NCBI RefSeq assembly: GCF_958450345.1 | Contig: NC_088780.1 | Coordinates: 94,376,226 to 94,440,225, forward strand | Length of the DNA stretch: 64,000 bases | DNA from: Calliphora vicina | Taxonomy: Eukaryota; Arthropoda; Insecta; Diptera; Calliphoridae | Direction of reading: 5' to 3' | Shown here: one piece after another, positions 11,923 to 23,600 of the stretch | Numbering within the stretch: the first letter of the stretch is position 1 | How the letters are laid out: each line of letters opens with the position of its first letter | Made by a program: the position numbers and the translations under genes | The notes under the pieces: generated by a model | Seen by the model: only the letters and a program-made list of their open reading frames with translations | Database searches by the model: none | What the model was told of the DNA's origin: nothing

Positions 11923-14875
11923 CTATTCTTCCTCTTCATCTTCATCGTCATCATCTTCTTGGTCATCAGTTGATTCTAATGCTGCATGTTCCTCATAATC
12001 ATCTATTTGTTTAAATTTGAATTCTTTCTTTAATAAACTCAATTGATAAGCCTCTTCCATTTCTACACTGGGATCAATGGTTTCAATAAAATCTACCGGC
12101 AGATGTTGATATTCTTCAGCAATGGGTGTCATATGTTTCCAAGACATATTACGCGAAACTAATTTATGACCCCAGCCCAAATATATAGACTCACACAGAT
12201 CTTTATAGATGAAGGTATAAGCTCCGGGCCAAACATTTGATTTCATTATAAGGATTCTTTCATTTTGATTAGTAAATTTGCTGGTAAATCGTCCTACCCA
12301 AGGCACTGAAGTTTCACTGCTAATGTCTTGGCTGCAAGAAGTTAATATTCGTGGACCTCTTTCAGCATTTTCTTCCAACTCCTCTTCTTCGCCCTCATCT
12401 TCATCTTCCTCGTTGTCTTCTTCGCGGCCGCTTTCATCTTCGGCCATTTCTTCTTGTAAACGCATTTTTTCTAAACGTTTGCGTTCATTTTCTCTTTCTC
12501 GTTGTGCCTTTTCTTCATTATACCAGACTATTCGCCCTTGTAGTAGAATATTTGGTCGTATATGAACCCATTTTTCGGTATTATTTAACGTGGTGAGTTG
12601 GATGGAGGAATCGTACTTTTCGTTTTTCAATAAAACAATATCGTTATCTGTAACGTAAATATAAGGGAATATTTTAGAGCAACATTTGTCAAATTTGTGA
12701 ACAGTTTTTATTTAGGATTCTTTACAAAAACTTATTTGTGCAAAATTTTATAATGATTGCCGCATAGTCAATATATTTATGACTGCTCAAAACAGAATTC
12801 CGGGGGACATGTGTATAGGGCTAGATGAAATCATGGACAGATATTGCCCATTTTCCATAGCAAACAAACCTTATCGTGTTTTAAACAGACAGATAGACAG
12901 ACAGACGGACGGGCATAGCTAGATCGTCTTAGAATTTCGTAGAGACGATCTATTGTGGGTCTGCGATGAATATTTCGATATGTTTCAATTGTTTAAAGTG
13001 TTTCGAAAAAAGTGTTGTTTAAGGAAACACACCAATTTCCGAATATCGTATTTTCTCGAAACCCTCTTCATGAGTTCAAAATTGTTTCATAGCTTCATTT
13101 AATTCTAAAATAATGATTAACAAAACATATAACATAGTAAAATTTAGAAACTTTAGCTCCATTAACACGATGTCTGGTTATACGTTATTGTAAATAATTC
13201 AATATTCCTTATGAATTATCGAAATAAACTTCTAAGATAGAGGATTTTGAATATACTCCCTCGATATTTATGTTTGGAAATAAGCAATTCTGTTATTTTT
13301 AAGATAGAGGGTTTTGAATATATTCCTTCGATATTTATGTTTGGAAATAAGCAATTCTGTTATTTATCTAACATACCCGGTTCTCCTTCTTCATCTCCCA
13401 TTCGGGACTCTTCCTCCTCTTCTTCTTCCTCGTCTTCAGCTTCATCATCCTCGCCACCTTCAAATATACGCCTCTCCTTTTTAGTCATTTTACGATAATA
13501 ATTCTTTGGTGCTATATAAGTGCCAGCCGTTATACGAGCAATCATTGCTCTTAAATAGTGTTTTTCCTTGCCACAAAAGCAAGGATATGAAACAATATCT
13601 GCCTCCAAATCACCGGTTAAAAATTTTTTAATTTGCCTTGATAGTGAAATCTGTTTTGGTGTTACAATTGGCAGTTCAATCCATTCATCCGACAAGGAGT
13701 TGACAACAAAGTAAGAATAACGATTTACACCTTTACCAATAGGTTCCGGTGGTATATCAAAGACTTCCACATCTTTCACCAAAGGTACTGGCAATTCATT
13801 AGTTTTCATTTTAAATAAATCTTCCTCTGCATGATTTTCCCAGCCAATAGCACCAGGAGTTAGCTCGGGACCAATGTGTGAAAATTGATTTTGATTTGAA
13901 GCACTCTCCCTATTTGCTTGCGCATGATTTTCTTGCATTTCCTTCTCCATTTGCTGTAAACGTGATTCATATTCCTCATTGGATAAAGTTGCTTCCACCA
14001 CATAGTAGGAAGCTTTTAAACCATTGACCTGGCCCCAAAAACGACATTGCATTATTGAAGGATGTGTTTCTAAGCGATTCATTGAACATGCTAATTGAAA
14101 AATGTCCTCAGAACTGATGCTGAAACCACATTGATTCCAAAAGAATTGTAAATGCTGTACTCGTTCATTGAAGGTGTGAAATTTGTCCAAATAATCCTGT
14201 TTTAATTCCAACTTAAAATCATTGTTTTTTGTACGTTCCTCTTCTAAATCATCTTCAGCTGCATTCTGAATCGTTAAATCGTTTGGATAGGGCAGTTTCA
14301 TAGATATCAGTTGTTTTTTGGCCACCTTGTACATACGATTCTCTTCATAAACCGCATCTGGTGGAAAACGTTCTGGTAAGTGAAACTTTTGCTCACGAAC
14401 ACTACGACTAAACTCTTCGAAAAAATCAATTACATTAGGAGGACGTTCGTCTATAACACGTTTTATAATATCGGAGAGATGATCAAATCTATTTTGAAAC
14501 ACATGTTAAGAGGATTTATGTCAATTGAGGGATTAACACTTACAAATTATCTCCACTTATGTTGCTATATTGTTGCATTATCGATTTGGCTACAGCAACT
14601 TCATAATCAATATTTGGTGCCTTTATTAGAGGTTCCTTTGTCGAACGAACATCGTGTGACATCAAGCCGCTTGACATTGACGAAGACGAACTGCTAAACA
14701 TATAATGTTCCGGTGGTGGTTCACATTTTACTGGTGCATTTTGTAAAGGAGATTTAACTTTAGCTTGAGATTCCTTAAGAAACTTAGCACAGGGATAATC
14801 TACACCAGTTTGAATACTACTAGATGTATTCGCCAATAGAAAATCGTCACAAGATAAAATGTTATCTAAATCCAT
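11923..14875 (-). CDS. Radial spoke head protein 4/6 (axonemal), three exons
   Basis: Component of the radial spoke head, which links the central pair to the outer doublets in motile 9+2 axonemes; in a fly this means sperm flagella. Exons on the minus strand: 14875-14544, 14488-13377, 12647-11923, with introns of 55 and 729 bp. Joined length is 722 residues. The RSPH4A/6A domain is clear: NVIDFFEEFSRSVREQKF, HLQFFWNQCGFSIS, RFWGQVNGLKASYYVVEA, GVNRYSYFVVNSLSDEW, YPCFCGKEKHYLRAMIARI, TKFTNQNERILIMKSNVWPG, and SIYLGWGHKL with PVDFIETIDPSVEMEEAY. Acidic Glu/Asp tracts sit at the end of exon 2, mid exon 3 and the C-terminus, as is usual in this family. The N-terminal exon is serine-rich and unconserved. 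Its 3' end faces threonine dehydratase. Whether it is the RSPH4A or RSPH6A counterpart cannot be decided, since flies may have one or more copies. Confidence 0.92.
12648..13376 (-). other. Intron 2 of the radial spoke gene, with repeat fragment and tandem duplication
   Basis: The minus-strand donor GTATGT is at 13376 and the acceptor AG at 12649-12648. About 12780-12970 contains a GACAGACAGACGG tract followed by an inverted GATCGTCT/AGACGATC pair, resembling a fly repeat with a GTCY microsatellite. The 67-bp duplication next to the donor is listed separately. Confidence 0.7.
13234..13367. repeat. 67-bp tandem duplication abutting a splice donor
   Basis: AAGATAGAGG starts both copies (13234 and 13301). 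The copies differ at only a few bases and the second ends about 9 bp from the donor GT of the radial spoke gene's second intron. It does not duplicate the donor itself. Confidence 0.85.
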
Positions 14876-15103
14876 TATTTCTGATATTTTGTATGACTTT
14901 TTGAAAATAATTTGTTTCGTTCGAATTGAATATAAATTGTCAGTAATCTTGATTGTAATAGATTATGTAGATTTATTTTGTAAGGCATTTTAGGGGAGTG
15001 ATCCCTAAATTTATATCGAGTGACCAAATACATATGCTATAACAGGTTCATAATAATAATAAGAAAGTCTAGATCGATTTATTTAGAAGAACTACTCGTA
15101 AGG
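14876..15103. other. Probable 5' flank of the radial spoke gene
   Basis: No coding sequence. It should contain the minus-strand promoter and 5' UTR; no convincing TATA box or initiator was picked out. Confidence 0.4.
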
Positions 15104-15601
15104 CAAAGATATTGTCCTTAAAATGGTGTGAATAAAATAGTTTACTTCCAAAAGGTTAAAGGACAATTTCCGGAGTATATATTTCAATGTAAAAAATATC
15201 AAAGATCGCGGTGTAAAAAATTCAAAAATAATATGGTATGAGGACACCTAAACTCTCTACTATATTCGTGCAAAATAATTTCGAGGGAGACCATACAAAT
15301 TTAATTTGATTCAACTGTGTTCTGTTTTCTATTTGCTTAAAGTTTTATATGAATTTATATGAAAAAAAACGTACTTTTAATAACGTTTTTCTTTATAACT
15401 CCTGAACTAATCGAGTCTCCATCGACATTTTTTTGCACGAATATAGCAAAGAGTTTAGGTGTCCTCATACCATTTTCTTTTTTAATTTTTAACACCGCGA
15501 TCTTTGATATTTTTTACATTGAAATATATACTCTGAAAATTGACCTTTAACCTTTTGGAAGTTAACAATTTTATTCACACCATTTAAGGACAATATCTTT
15601 G
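15104..15601. repeat. Large inverted repeat (foldback-type), about 500 bp
   Basis: The left arm 15104-15300 and right arm 15411-15601 are reverse complements over about 190 bp. They share CAAAGATATTGTCCTTAAA, the CTTTTGG-containing segment, AAAGATCGCGGTGT and GAGGACACCTAAACTCT. The loop is about 110 bp and the arms differ by scattered substitutions and small indels. Non-coding; short open frames on the right arm are chance. It could be a MITE with long TIRs or a decayed foldback. Confidence 0.8.
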
Positions 15602-16875
15602 TGTTTTTCAAAGTTATGGGCAATTATGTGTATATAATTTTAGACAATTTTAACCAATTTTTAAATTTTCAAACTCTTTGGAACCGTAATATGTGTGGTA
15701 ACATTCATTAAAATCGAAGATGTGAAATCCGAAAATAGCTGTTTTCTTTCCGTTTTGATATGGATTCTCCCAATTACCACAAGTACTAAATACGTGGTTG
15801 ATATTTTTATGTTTATTTGTTTAAAAGATACAAAGTGTAGCAAATGTTGATGTCAGTAACGTTAATCTTGAGCATATACAGATTCAAAAACCAACTTTAG
15901 AGTTCTAACCAACTCATTAATTTCACGTTTCTTGGTTCATTATTAAAGAAAATTCAAAAAGTTCCATGAGAAGAAAGAAGAAGTACTATGGAGTTTCTTT
16001 TTGTAAAAACTCACAAGATAACGCCCCTAAATTTCATGATTATTGATTCATTGTTATATTGTAGAAATATCCAAAAGTATCATTAATTCCCCCTTTGGGG
16101 ATTCTATTTCATTTAGGATTATGTGTGTACCATTTCTAGGACCATTATCATAAAACAATCAAAAATTAGTAGGAAAAAAGTACCTATAAGTACCCTTCTT
16201 GTAAATTCTAACTGATTCAGAATCATGTGCGTCTAATTTTATTATAATTTTTTTTTAGTTTTTACATTTTCCAACTTTGGATACATGTAACTTTTTCTAG
16301 GGTCGACATAACTGTTAGCCTAATTCACATGGTTGGAAAGTACTATTTATATTTTAATTTTTAGCCCATTCGGATCATAAATGGATTTTTGGCGATTTGT
16401 TTTAAAAATTTCAGACCCAAATTTGAGGGACCACGTACTGGCCCCCATTCCCAAAAACACCTCAACTCCAACAATGTGAAATTTCTTACTGAATCGTTTT
16501 TTTTTTTTTTAAAAAAGCTATATAACATGGTTGTGAAGGAAATTTTTCCTAACTTTTTTTAAGTTTTTATACCGGAATTGCTTAGGGGCAAAAAATAGGC
16601 AGATGTATTTTAATAAAACGTTAGCTGAGACTTCAATCTTTAATTTGAATAAGTCTCGGACTAGAAGTCGTTGGAGATCAATAGATAGTAAATTTTTTTA
16701 TTTGCCTATATTTACATATATCATTTAACTCGCTATAGTGATGTGCAAATTGGAATTGTGCATCTGTTTCGACTCGACCGCAGCGACATCGATTTTATTT
16801 GCAGCATAAATCAATTATCTCGTTTACTTTACCTTGGAGACCATTGTAGTTGAAATGCAGCAAAAGAGCGATATG
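15602..16875. other. Gene-free DNA
   Basis: No gene. The texture is of old decayed repeats; nothing could be assigned. Confidence 0.45.
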
Positions 16876-17108
16876 TACAGTGAGCCTCAAAAGTGAGTAT
16901 ACACCAAAAAATGTTTGATTTTTTTTAAGATAATGAAAATCCTAAAATTTATTCATCGATTAAAATTTTAATGTTCGGTTTGTTGGAAATTGAGTTGAAT
17001 AATAGTTTCGGTTGTGAAAAAAAAGATTTAAGTCGGACTATAATGATTTTCATGATTCTAAAAAAATCAAAAAATTCGCGGGTGTTTACTCACTTTTGAG
17101 GCTGTGTT
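16876..17108. repeat. Tc1/mariner-type MITE, about 230 bp
   Basis: The left end CAGTGAGCCTCAAAAGTGAG continues ...TACACC. It is mirrored at 17080-17108 by GGTGTTTACTCACTTTTGAG then GCTGTG. An inner pair (AAGATAATGAAAATC / GATTTTCATGATTCT) extends the symmetry. CAGTGAGCCTC-type termini beside TA are typical of non-autonomous mariner-like elements. No transposase sequence. Confidence 0.7.
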
Positions 17109-17222
17109 GTGTACATATATTGTTTTAATTTCAAACAAGTTTAATGGTAGTGTATTAATTCAAGTTAAACTGACACATTTGCATAAAATTAATATAAAAA
17201 ACTCAATACTAGATGCAATTTC

Positions 17223-17242
17223 GATCGATCATATGATCGATC
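17223..17242. repeat. Perfect 20-bp palindrome
   Basis: GATCGATCATATGATCGATC reads identically on both strands. It could be a dimeric protein-binding site or chance; it sits in gene-free DNA. Confidence 0.6.
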
Positions 17243-17374
17243 TAAAGTTTTTTTTATTAAAAAAGCATTAAACAAAATATTATTGAAATTGTAAATATTT
17301 ACGTTCATACAATTTCGACAGACATAAATTTGGTTGAACAAAGAAAGTTATTGGAGAATATTTATTAGCTATAT

Positions 17375-17652
17375 ATATACATATCGTTACCTTAATATAG
17401 AAACGCCCTAACTCGTTTTTTTTAAAAATTTAGTTGTTTGCATACTTCGGTTGATAAGCCCGTAATACACCATTAATAAAATAAAATTAAATGTGACAAC
17501 ATTAAATTGGACGAAGACCTTCATAAAAGTCTGTGTTAAAAAAAATCGCAACTACAGAACTTTAAGTTTTACTAAGTTGTTTCCGACTCCTATAAAGTAA
17601 GAAACATGTTAGTTAGGGCCTTTCTATATTAAGATAGCGATATGAATGTACA
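17375..17652. repeat. TIR element, about 275 bp (MITE family C)
   Basis: Left arm about 17378-17416 (ACATATCGTTACCTTAATAT then AGAAACGCCCTAACTC) is mirrored at about 17603-17648 (AGTTAGGGCCTTTCTATATT then AAGATAGCGATATGAATGT). Arms are about 38 bp with four or five mismatches. Interior AT-rich and non-coding. Confidence 0.65.
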
Positions 17653-18886
17653 TTTTCTAAGTCCATACAAAGAAAGTTATATTAGCGATTCACATAGATA
17701 CAAAATTTAAACATCGTTTAGTGCAATTATCATATGTTGACTAAATAAGGAGGATTACATTTTAATAAAATATGTAAACATTAGATATTTTTAGATAAGA
17801 TATTGTTGTGTTAAATGCAAGTACATACAATACACAGTGTGGATATCTAAATACAAAATAAATTCTTAATAAACAAAAAATACTTAATATTATTGTGGGT
17901 ACATGTTTGTTAAGATACTTGTTTATGTATGCATAGAATTAAATATCTAAAAGATAGTTACTTACTTACTTATTTACATTTTAAATGTATGCCAAAACAA
18001 CAAGTTATTAAAGTAAATTTAAACGACTCACAGTAAATTACTATTATGTGGTTTAACGTTTATCTCATAATGTTTGTTAATTTTAATAAATGATATACAA
18101 AATAAACATTATTTTAAATATATTGGCATCAATCTTTTATACATTTTCAGAGATTTTAAACTATGTAATCACATAAGTTTCCATTGTTTTGTCAATACCA
18201 TAATAATAAATAGATTTTAAGTTGTTTTCTATTTTCAGAATTTAATTAATTTTATTATTTTTTCTTAATATAAATAAGACTCCTCTAAAGAGAGTCAACT
18301 CAAAACATTTTGTAAGAATTCGATGTACAGTGGACATATCTACCCACTGTAAAAATCTTACATAATTTTCTCTACTCTTTAAAAAAAAAAAAAACAGTTT
18401 TTTGCCTCTACTGAAATTTTTTAAATTGTGAGTTCAATTAAATTTTGATCTATTAATTAAATATATGGAAAAGTTTCCATTGTCAACCGCTGTGTATTTC
18501 GGTTTTTATATTTTCTACTTTTGCAAACGTAAATAGACAAATGTAAACTCAGTCAAATTATGTAATGTTTTCGATATACATATATAAATCTAACTTATGC
18601 CGACTTCTAGAGACTTACATTCTTTAACTTTGATTTTATTCAAGATGTTCATCTATCCGTAAATAATAAAAGTTTTTATGATTAAAAATTACACTATGCG
18701 ACAAATGGTAGGGGTCAGTGATCGGCGGGGGTTTTGCCCCCAGCGGAATAACTTTTCCCTGTTTGCAGAAGTTATATGTATGCTAATTTAACGTTGGTCG
18801 GATTTGAATTCACCAGTGTTTAATTTAAAAAGTCACGGACTTATTGACCCCCTCGTGTGTAGTAACAATTTTTGAATGAAAACAGA
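17653..18886. other. Gene-free DNA
   Basis: No gene recognised. A short GC-richer patch (18712-18760) contains a small hairpin (GGGGGTTTTGCCCCC); it has no features of a known RNA gene. Confidence 0.45.
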
Positions 18887-18888
18887 TA

Positions 18889-20195
18889 AGGAGTGAGATC
18901 GAAAAATTCTTAACACACGTTTTTCATTACATTTTTTAACCCAAGTATTATTTGAATTTTTTTTTGATCAAGTTACCTTTGAAAAACATGTCAGTTATTA
19001 TGTCAATGTCAAAAACATGTCAGTTATTATGTCAATGTCAATTATATTAATTTTTTTGTTAATCTGATTAAAATGAGTGACCAGAAAAAAGTGCGTACTG
19101 AAATTATTAAATATTTTCAACAAAACCCAACTTGGTCTTACAAAAAGTTGGCCAAGCATACAAAGGTCTGCCGTCAAACTGTTTCCAATGTTATTAAACA
19201 GTACCGGGAGAACTTGTCAGTTGATAGAAAACCTGGTTCAGGTAGAAGGAATGGTCCACATGATGTTTCTAAAGCCAAAAAAATAGAACGCATTTTCAAA
19301 AGAGCTCCCAACACATCCGGTAGGAAAGCAGCCCGGTTAGCTCAGTGCTCGGACTATTTGGTACGAAAAGTTAAAGCTAATGCAGGTTTAAAAACATACA
19401 AGGCTCAAAAAGTTCCTGACAGGAACGCTACTAAAAATTTAGAGGCCAAAAACAGAGCACGGAAATTGAAGTCAAGTTTTATAAAAAAATATTCTTGCTG
19501 CATAATGGATGACGAAACGTATGTTCTGGCAGATTTTTCGCAACTTCCAGGTCAAAAATTTTATGTTGCTGATGCTCGAGGGAATGTTGAAGAAAAGTTT
19601 AGGACCCAAAAGCAGACAAAATTTCCCAGAAAGTTCTTGGTATGGCAAGCAATATGCAGTTGCGGCAAAAGAAGCCACTCATTTGTTACAACGGGCTCTA
19701 TAAATACCGAAATTTACATCAAGGAATGTTTACAAAAAAGGCTGCTTCCATTCATAAGACTTCATAATGTGTCCACTTATTTTTGGCCTGACTTGGCATC
19801 CTGTCACTATGGCAAACAAGCCCTTGAGTGGTACAAGAACAATAATGTGGTATTTGTACCAAGACTGCCCGGAGCTAAGGCCAGTGGAGAGATATTGGGC
19901 TCTTGTTAAAAGAGAATTGAAGAGTACAAAAAAGGTGTCCAAAAGTGTGGTAGATTTTAAACGGAGATGGACTACATGTTCGAGCAAAGTGACAGAAAGC
20001 ACTATAAAAACGTTAATGGAAGGGTTTCCGAAAAAGGTTCAAAATTTCATCACTAGTGATTAAAACTATAAAAATAATTTTTTTTGTAAATTGTAATAAT
20101 AATTTCAATCAAATAAAAAAAATTAAAGCTGTAAGTTTAGTGGTTTCTTTTTTATAAACATATATGTATGTTAAGAATTTTTCGATCTCACTCCT
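18889..20195 (+). mobile_element. Tc1-like DD37E transposon, copy 1 (1307 bp, complete ends)
   Basis: The TIRs are 27 bp and identical: left AGGAGTGAGATCGAAAAATT (18889 on), right the complement ending CGATCTCACTCCT at 20195. They are flanked by TA at 18887-18888 and 20196-20197, the target duplication expected of Tc1/mariner. One transposase gene runs in the same direction. It lies just upstream of the PTER gene first exon (20627) and could influence its promoter region. Confidence 0.92.
19073..20063 (+). pseudogene. DD37E transposase, one frameshift
   Basis: ATG at 19073, then a helix-turn-helix DNA-binding region (SYKKLAKHTKVCRQTVSNVI) and a DDE catalytic domain. Catalytic D in CCIMDDETYV, second D in WPDLASCHYGK, and the acid E in ELRPVERYW. 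With the missing piece taken from the other copy, 37 residues separate the second D and the E, hence DD37E rather than Tc1's DD34E. Near 19866 a 17-bp segment present in the 60194-62029 copy is absent, shifting the frame. The last part reads in the other frame to TAA at 20061-20063. The rest is open, so inactivation looks young. ITmD37E-type elements of mosquitoes are the relatives I would compare. Confidence 0.88.
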
Positions 20196-20626
20196 TAAAA
20201 CCCAATTCTTAACTGCAGGCGAAGTACGTTTTTTGAAGTAAGAATTTATTCTCTTAAACTTCTTTGTGTTATTGTTTACCACTATTTTTTTTTATTTCAA
20301 TAAATCATCTTATCAAATTTCGTTTTTTTAAAGATTTGTTTATATTTTTAATTTTGTGTTTTATCTTTTTATTTTGTTTTTATTATTATTTATTTGGATG
20401 ACAACAACAAAACAAGTACAAAATAATGTTTGTACTCTTATTTTTTGTTTGGTGCACATACATACATACAATCGCAAATAATTTTACTCCATTTACCAGA
20501 TTCTAGAATTGTTTTTCATCAGTAGGGTTTCAGTCTATGCTGATCATTTATCGAGTGCAGTTGTTAATTCGTTAAAAAAAGTTAGTGTTTTACTTTTTAT
20601 TGTACTTATTCAAATATTTGTTAAAA

Positions 20627-23600
20627 ATGCCAATTGTTCAAACAGGTGAGTTTAAAACATAATTTGTGTTTATTTAATTTTAATATTACACTTTACAAAG
20701 TATTTTTCGGAACTTTGAATATTTTGTAATTGAAGTGTTTTAAAATAGATATAAATGTCCAAATAGAAGTGATTTTTAAGATTTTGAAAAATTATTTTAA
20801 AATATTCAAAAAGTTGTTATAGCTAAGTTTTTAACTAATAGATGAAAAAAGTTGTAAATAAATGGTGTTCAATATAACGAATTTTTTAGCTTTCCAAAAA
20901 AAAATCATGTTATAATTTTGAGCACGTATTTTGCGATCTACAATTTCCCATAGTATTTCTATGAGATTCAGATCTTCTGATTGGGTAGGCGCAAATATAC
21001 CTCATTGTAACTAACCGGTTACAACCCTAGTGGAGTGTTTGGTGTCATTGTCCTGCTGGAATCTCCAAATTGGGGTCATATTTTCCTCAGCGTATGGATA
21101 CATTACATCATTTAACATTCCCACGACAGCCGGTTCTACGAACGGAATGACCCGAGTCCGGTTTGATATTAATTTTTTGACAAATGTCATTTGTTGCACA
21201 TCTGTGGTTGTTTGCTTCAATAAAGCATTTAAGCCGTTTATTATTGTTTTTTTTTAAATTTTGACTCTAACCATTTTTATACCTTTCTACATTTTTCATT
21301 TCCGACCCTATAAAGTATATATATTCTGGATCCTTATAGATAGCGGAGTCGATTAAGCCATGATCGTCTGTCTGTTAAAATCAATTTTCTGAATACCCCA
21401 GATATCTTCTGGATCCAAATCTTCAATAATTCTGTCAGACATGCTTTCGAGAAGTTTGCTATTTAAAATCAGCAAAATCGGTCCACAAATGGCTGAGATA
21501 TGAGGACAACCTCGATTTTTGACCTATATCTGGATTACTAAGTCATTAATATGTATAGACAATATGGATATCTAATGATAGATATTTCAAAGACTGCAAT
21601 AACGTACATATATAAAACCATACTAAGTTGGACAATGGGTCAAAATCGGAAAAATTATTTTTAAAAAAAAAATTTTAAATTTAAAAAAACAATTTTTAAT
21701 TTTTTTTTTTAAATTAATAAACGCAAAAAAAAATAGTTTTTGTTTACCTAAAAATATTTAAAATTTTTATTTTGAAGTATAATTTGGTGAAGGGTATATA
21801 AGATTCGGCACAGCCGAATATAGCTCTCTTACTTGATACTTATTATCAGTGAAACCGGAAATATGCTCTAAAAAAACGTTTTAAGCGCTTTAAATATGCA
21901 GTAAAAACTTTAAAATATGCTCTTAAAATTTAAAAAATATGCTCTTAAAAAAACAAACTTTTACATAAATTTTAACCAAAAAATATAATTTTATTTAACA
22001 AAATCAATACAATCAATAGTAAAGTAACATAAAATAAAAAAAAATTACATGACCTAAAACAAGTATAACAAAAAAAAAATAAATTCAACATAAAAACAAT
22101 AGGAACTTAAGCTATAAAAAGACCTCGAGAGGTATTTTTTGATGATATTTTATATAAATATAAAGTCACTTCTTAAATTAAGGTTATTATTGCAATAAAC
22201 TACAAAATATTGACTTAAATTTTCAAATAAAAATCGTTGTCTATTGGATCTGAAAACATTTTTATACATAGAAAATGTTCTTTCGACATCAACTGATGTT
22301 ATAGGAGCAAATTTAAAAGACAATATTTCTTAGAACGGTTAAGTTTGAATTAGAACATCAACTGATGTTATGGGAGCAAATTTAAAAGGCAATATTTCTA
22401 TAACACTTAGAACGATTAAGTTTGAATTATAACTAAAATTTTATATTAAGATGGCATTATTATTGAAATAGTGCTTAAAAAAAAGCCATCTATTTTTCAA
22501 TTTTGAATTTTAAACAAAGGAAGTAAAAATAAGTAAGAAAAAATTAGTTTTTGATAAAGTCAAAATATGCTATTAAACAGTAAAATATGCTCTAAAAACG
22601 CAAAAATATGACATAAATATGCTCTTAAAACAAATATATGGAAAAATATGCATTTAACGGTAAAATATGCAAACATATGCACTAACAAATCGATGCCAAA
22701 ATTCTTAAATAGTTCTGAAACGTGTAAATATCTTATCCATGTACTCATTAGACTCACCAGAAAAAACATTCATTTGCATATTTTGGTTTCCCTGCTTATT
22801 ATAATACATATGTTGATTATTTGGAAATCCTTGTAAAATTTTGTACAAATTGGTTGTAAGTACTCTGAAATTATACTGTAAATTATGGCGAAAATCGGCC
22901 AACATTTATTCCTAGTTCCCATTCAAGGTCCACCACAAATGATCAAAATAAAATAAATATTGAAATAACAGTAAAACATGATGCCTTTTACAACGTTTTT
23001 GTATTTTTGTTGAACTTTAATGTTAAAAAATGCTGAAAATTTAAAAATGCATGAAAAAACTGTATTAGTGCCGCAATAGAAATCTTTCTGAAAGATTAAT
23101 CAAATAAATAATTAGTAGTGTTAATGTTTCATTGTTTTTAAAGACCTCTTGAAACTAATAAATCATTTGTTTAATCAGTTTTCAGATAAAACATGACAGA
23201 TATGACAACAACATGATTAACAATATATATTCACCTCATTATTCACAAGTAAACAATAAATAAATAACTAACGATTAAAATAAATAAATTTGCTGCTTTA
23301 AAGTGTTTATCATCTTATTTAATAAATGTTTATACATATTTTAATCTTTTGTTTTGTTTATCTTCTCAGTATTGGGTGCAATTGACCCCAATCTTTTGGG
23401 TCGTACTCTTACCCATGAACATATCGCTCTTGATTTCGAGAACTTTCACTGTGACCCTCCAGAGGACTTTAAACCATTTTTGAATAAGAAAATATGTATG
23501 GAAAATTTGGGTTTTGTACGCCAATACCCCTATTCATCATTGGACAATGTACGTTTCTACGATGAAAACTCCCGAATTGCTGCTCTCAAGGATATTGAGT

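Noticed and set aside
12278..12596. Plus-strand open frames rich in serine/leucine
   Set aside because: They are the antisense of the acidic Glu/Asp tract of the radial spoke gene's third exon; GAA/GAT-rich coding gives TTC/ATC open frames on the other strand.
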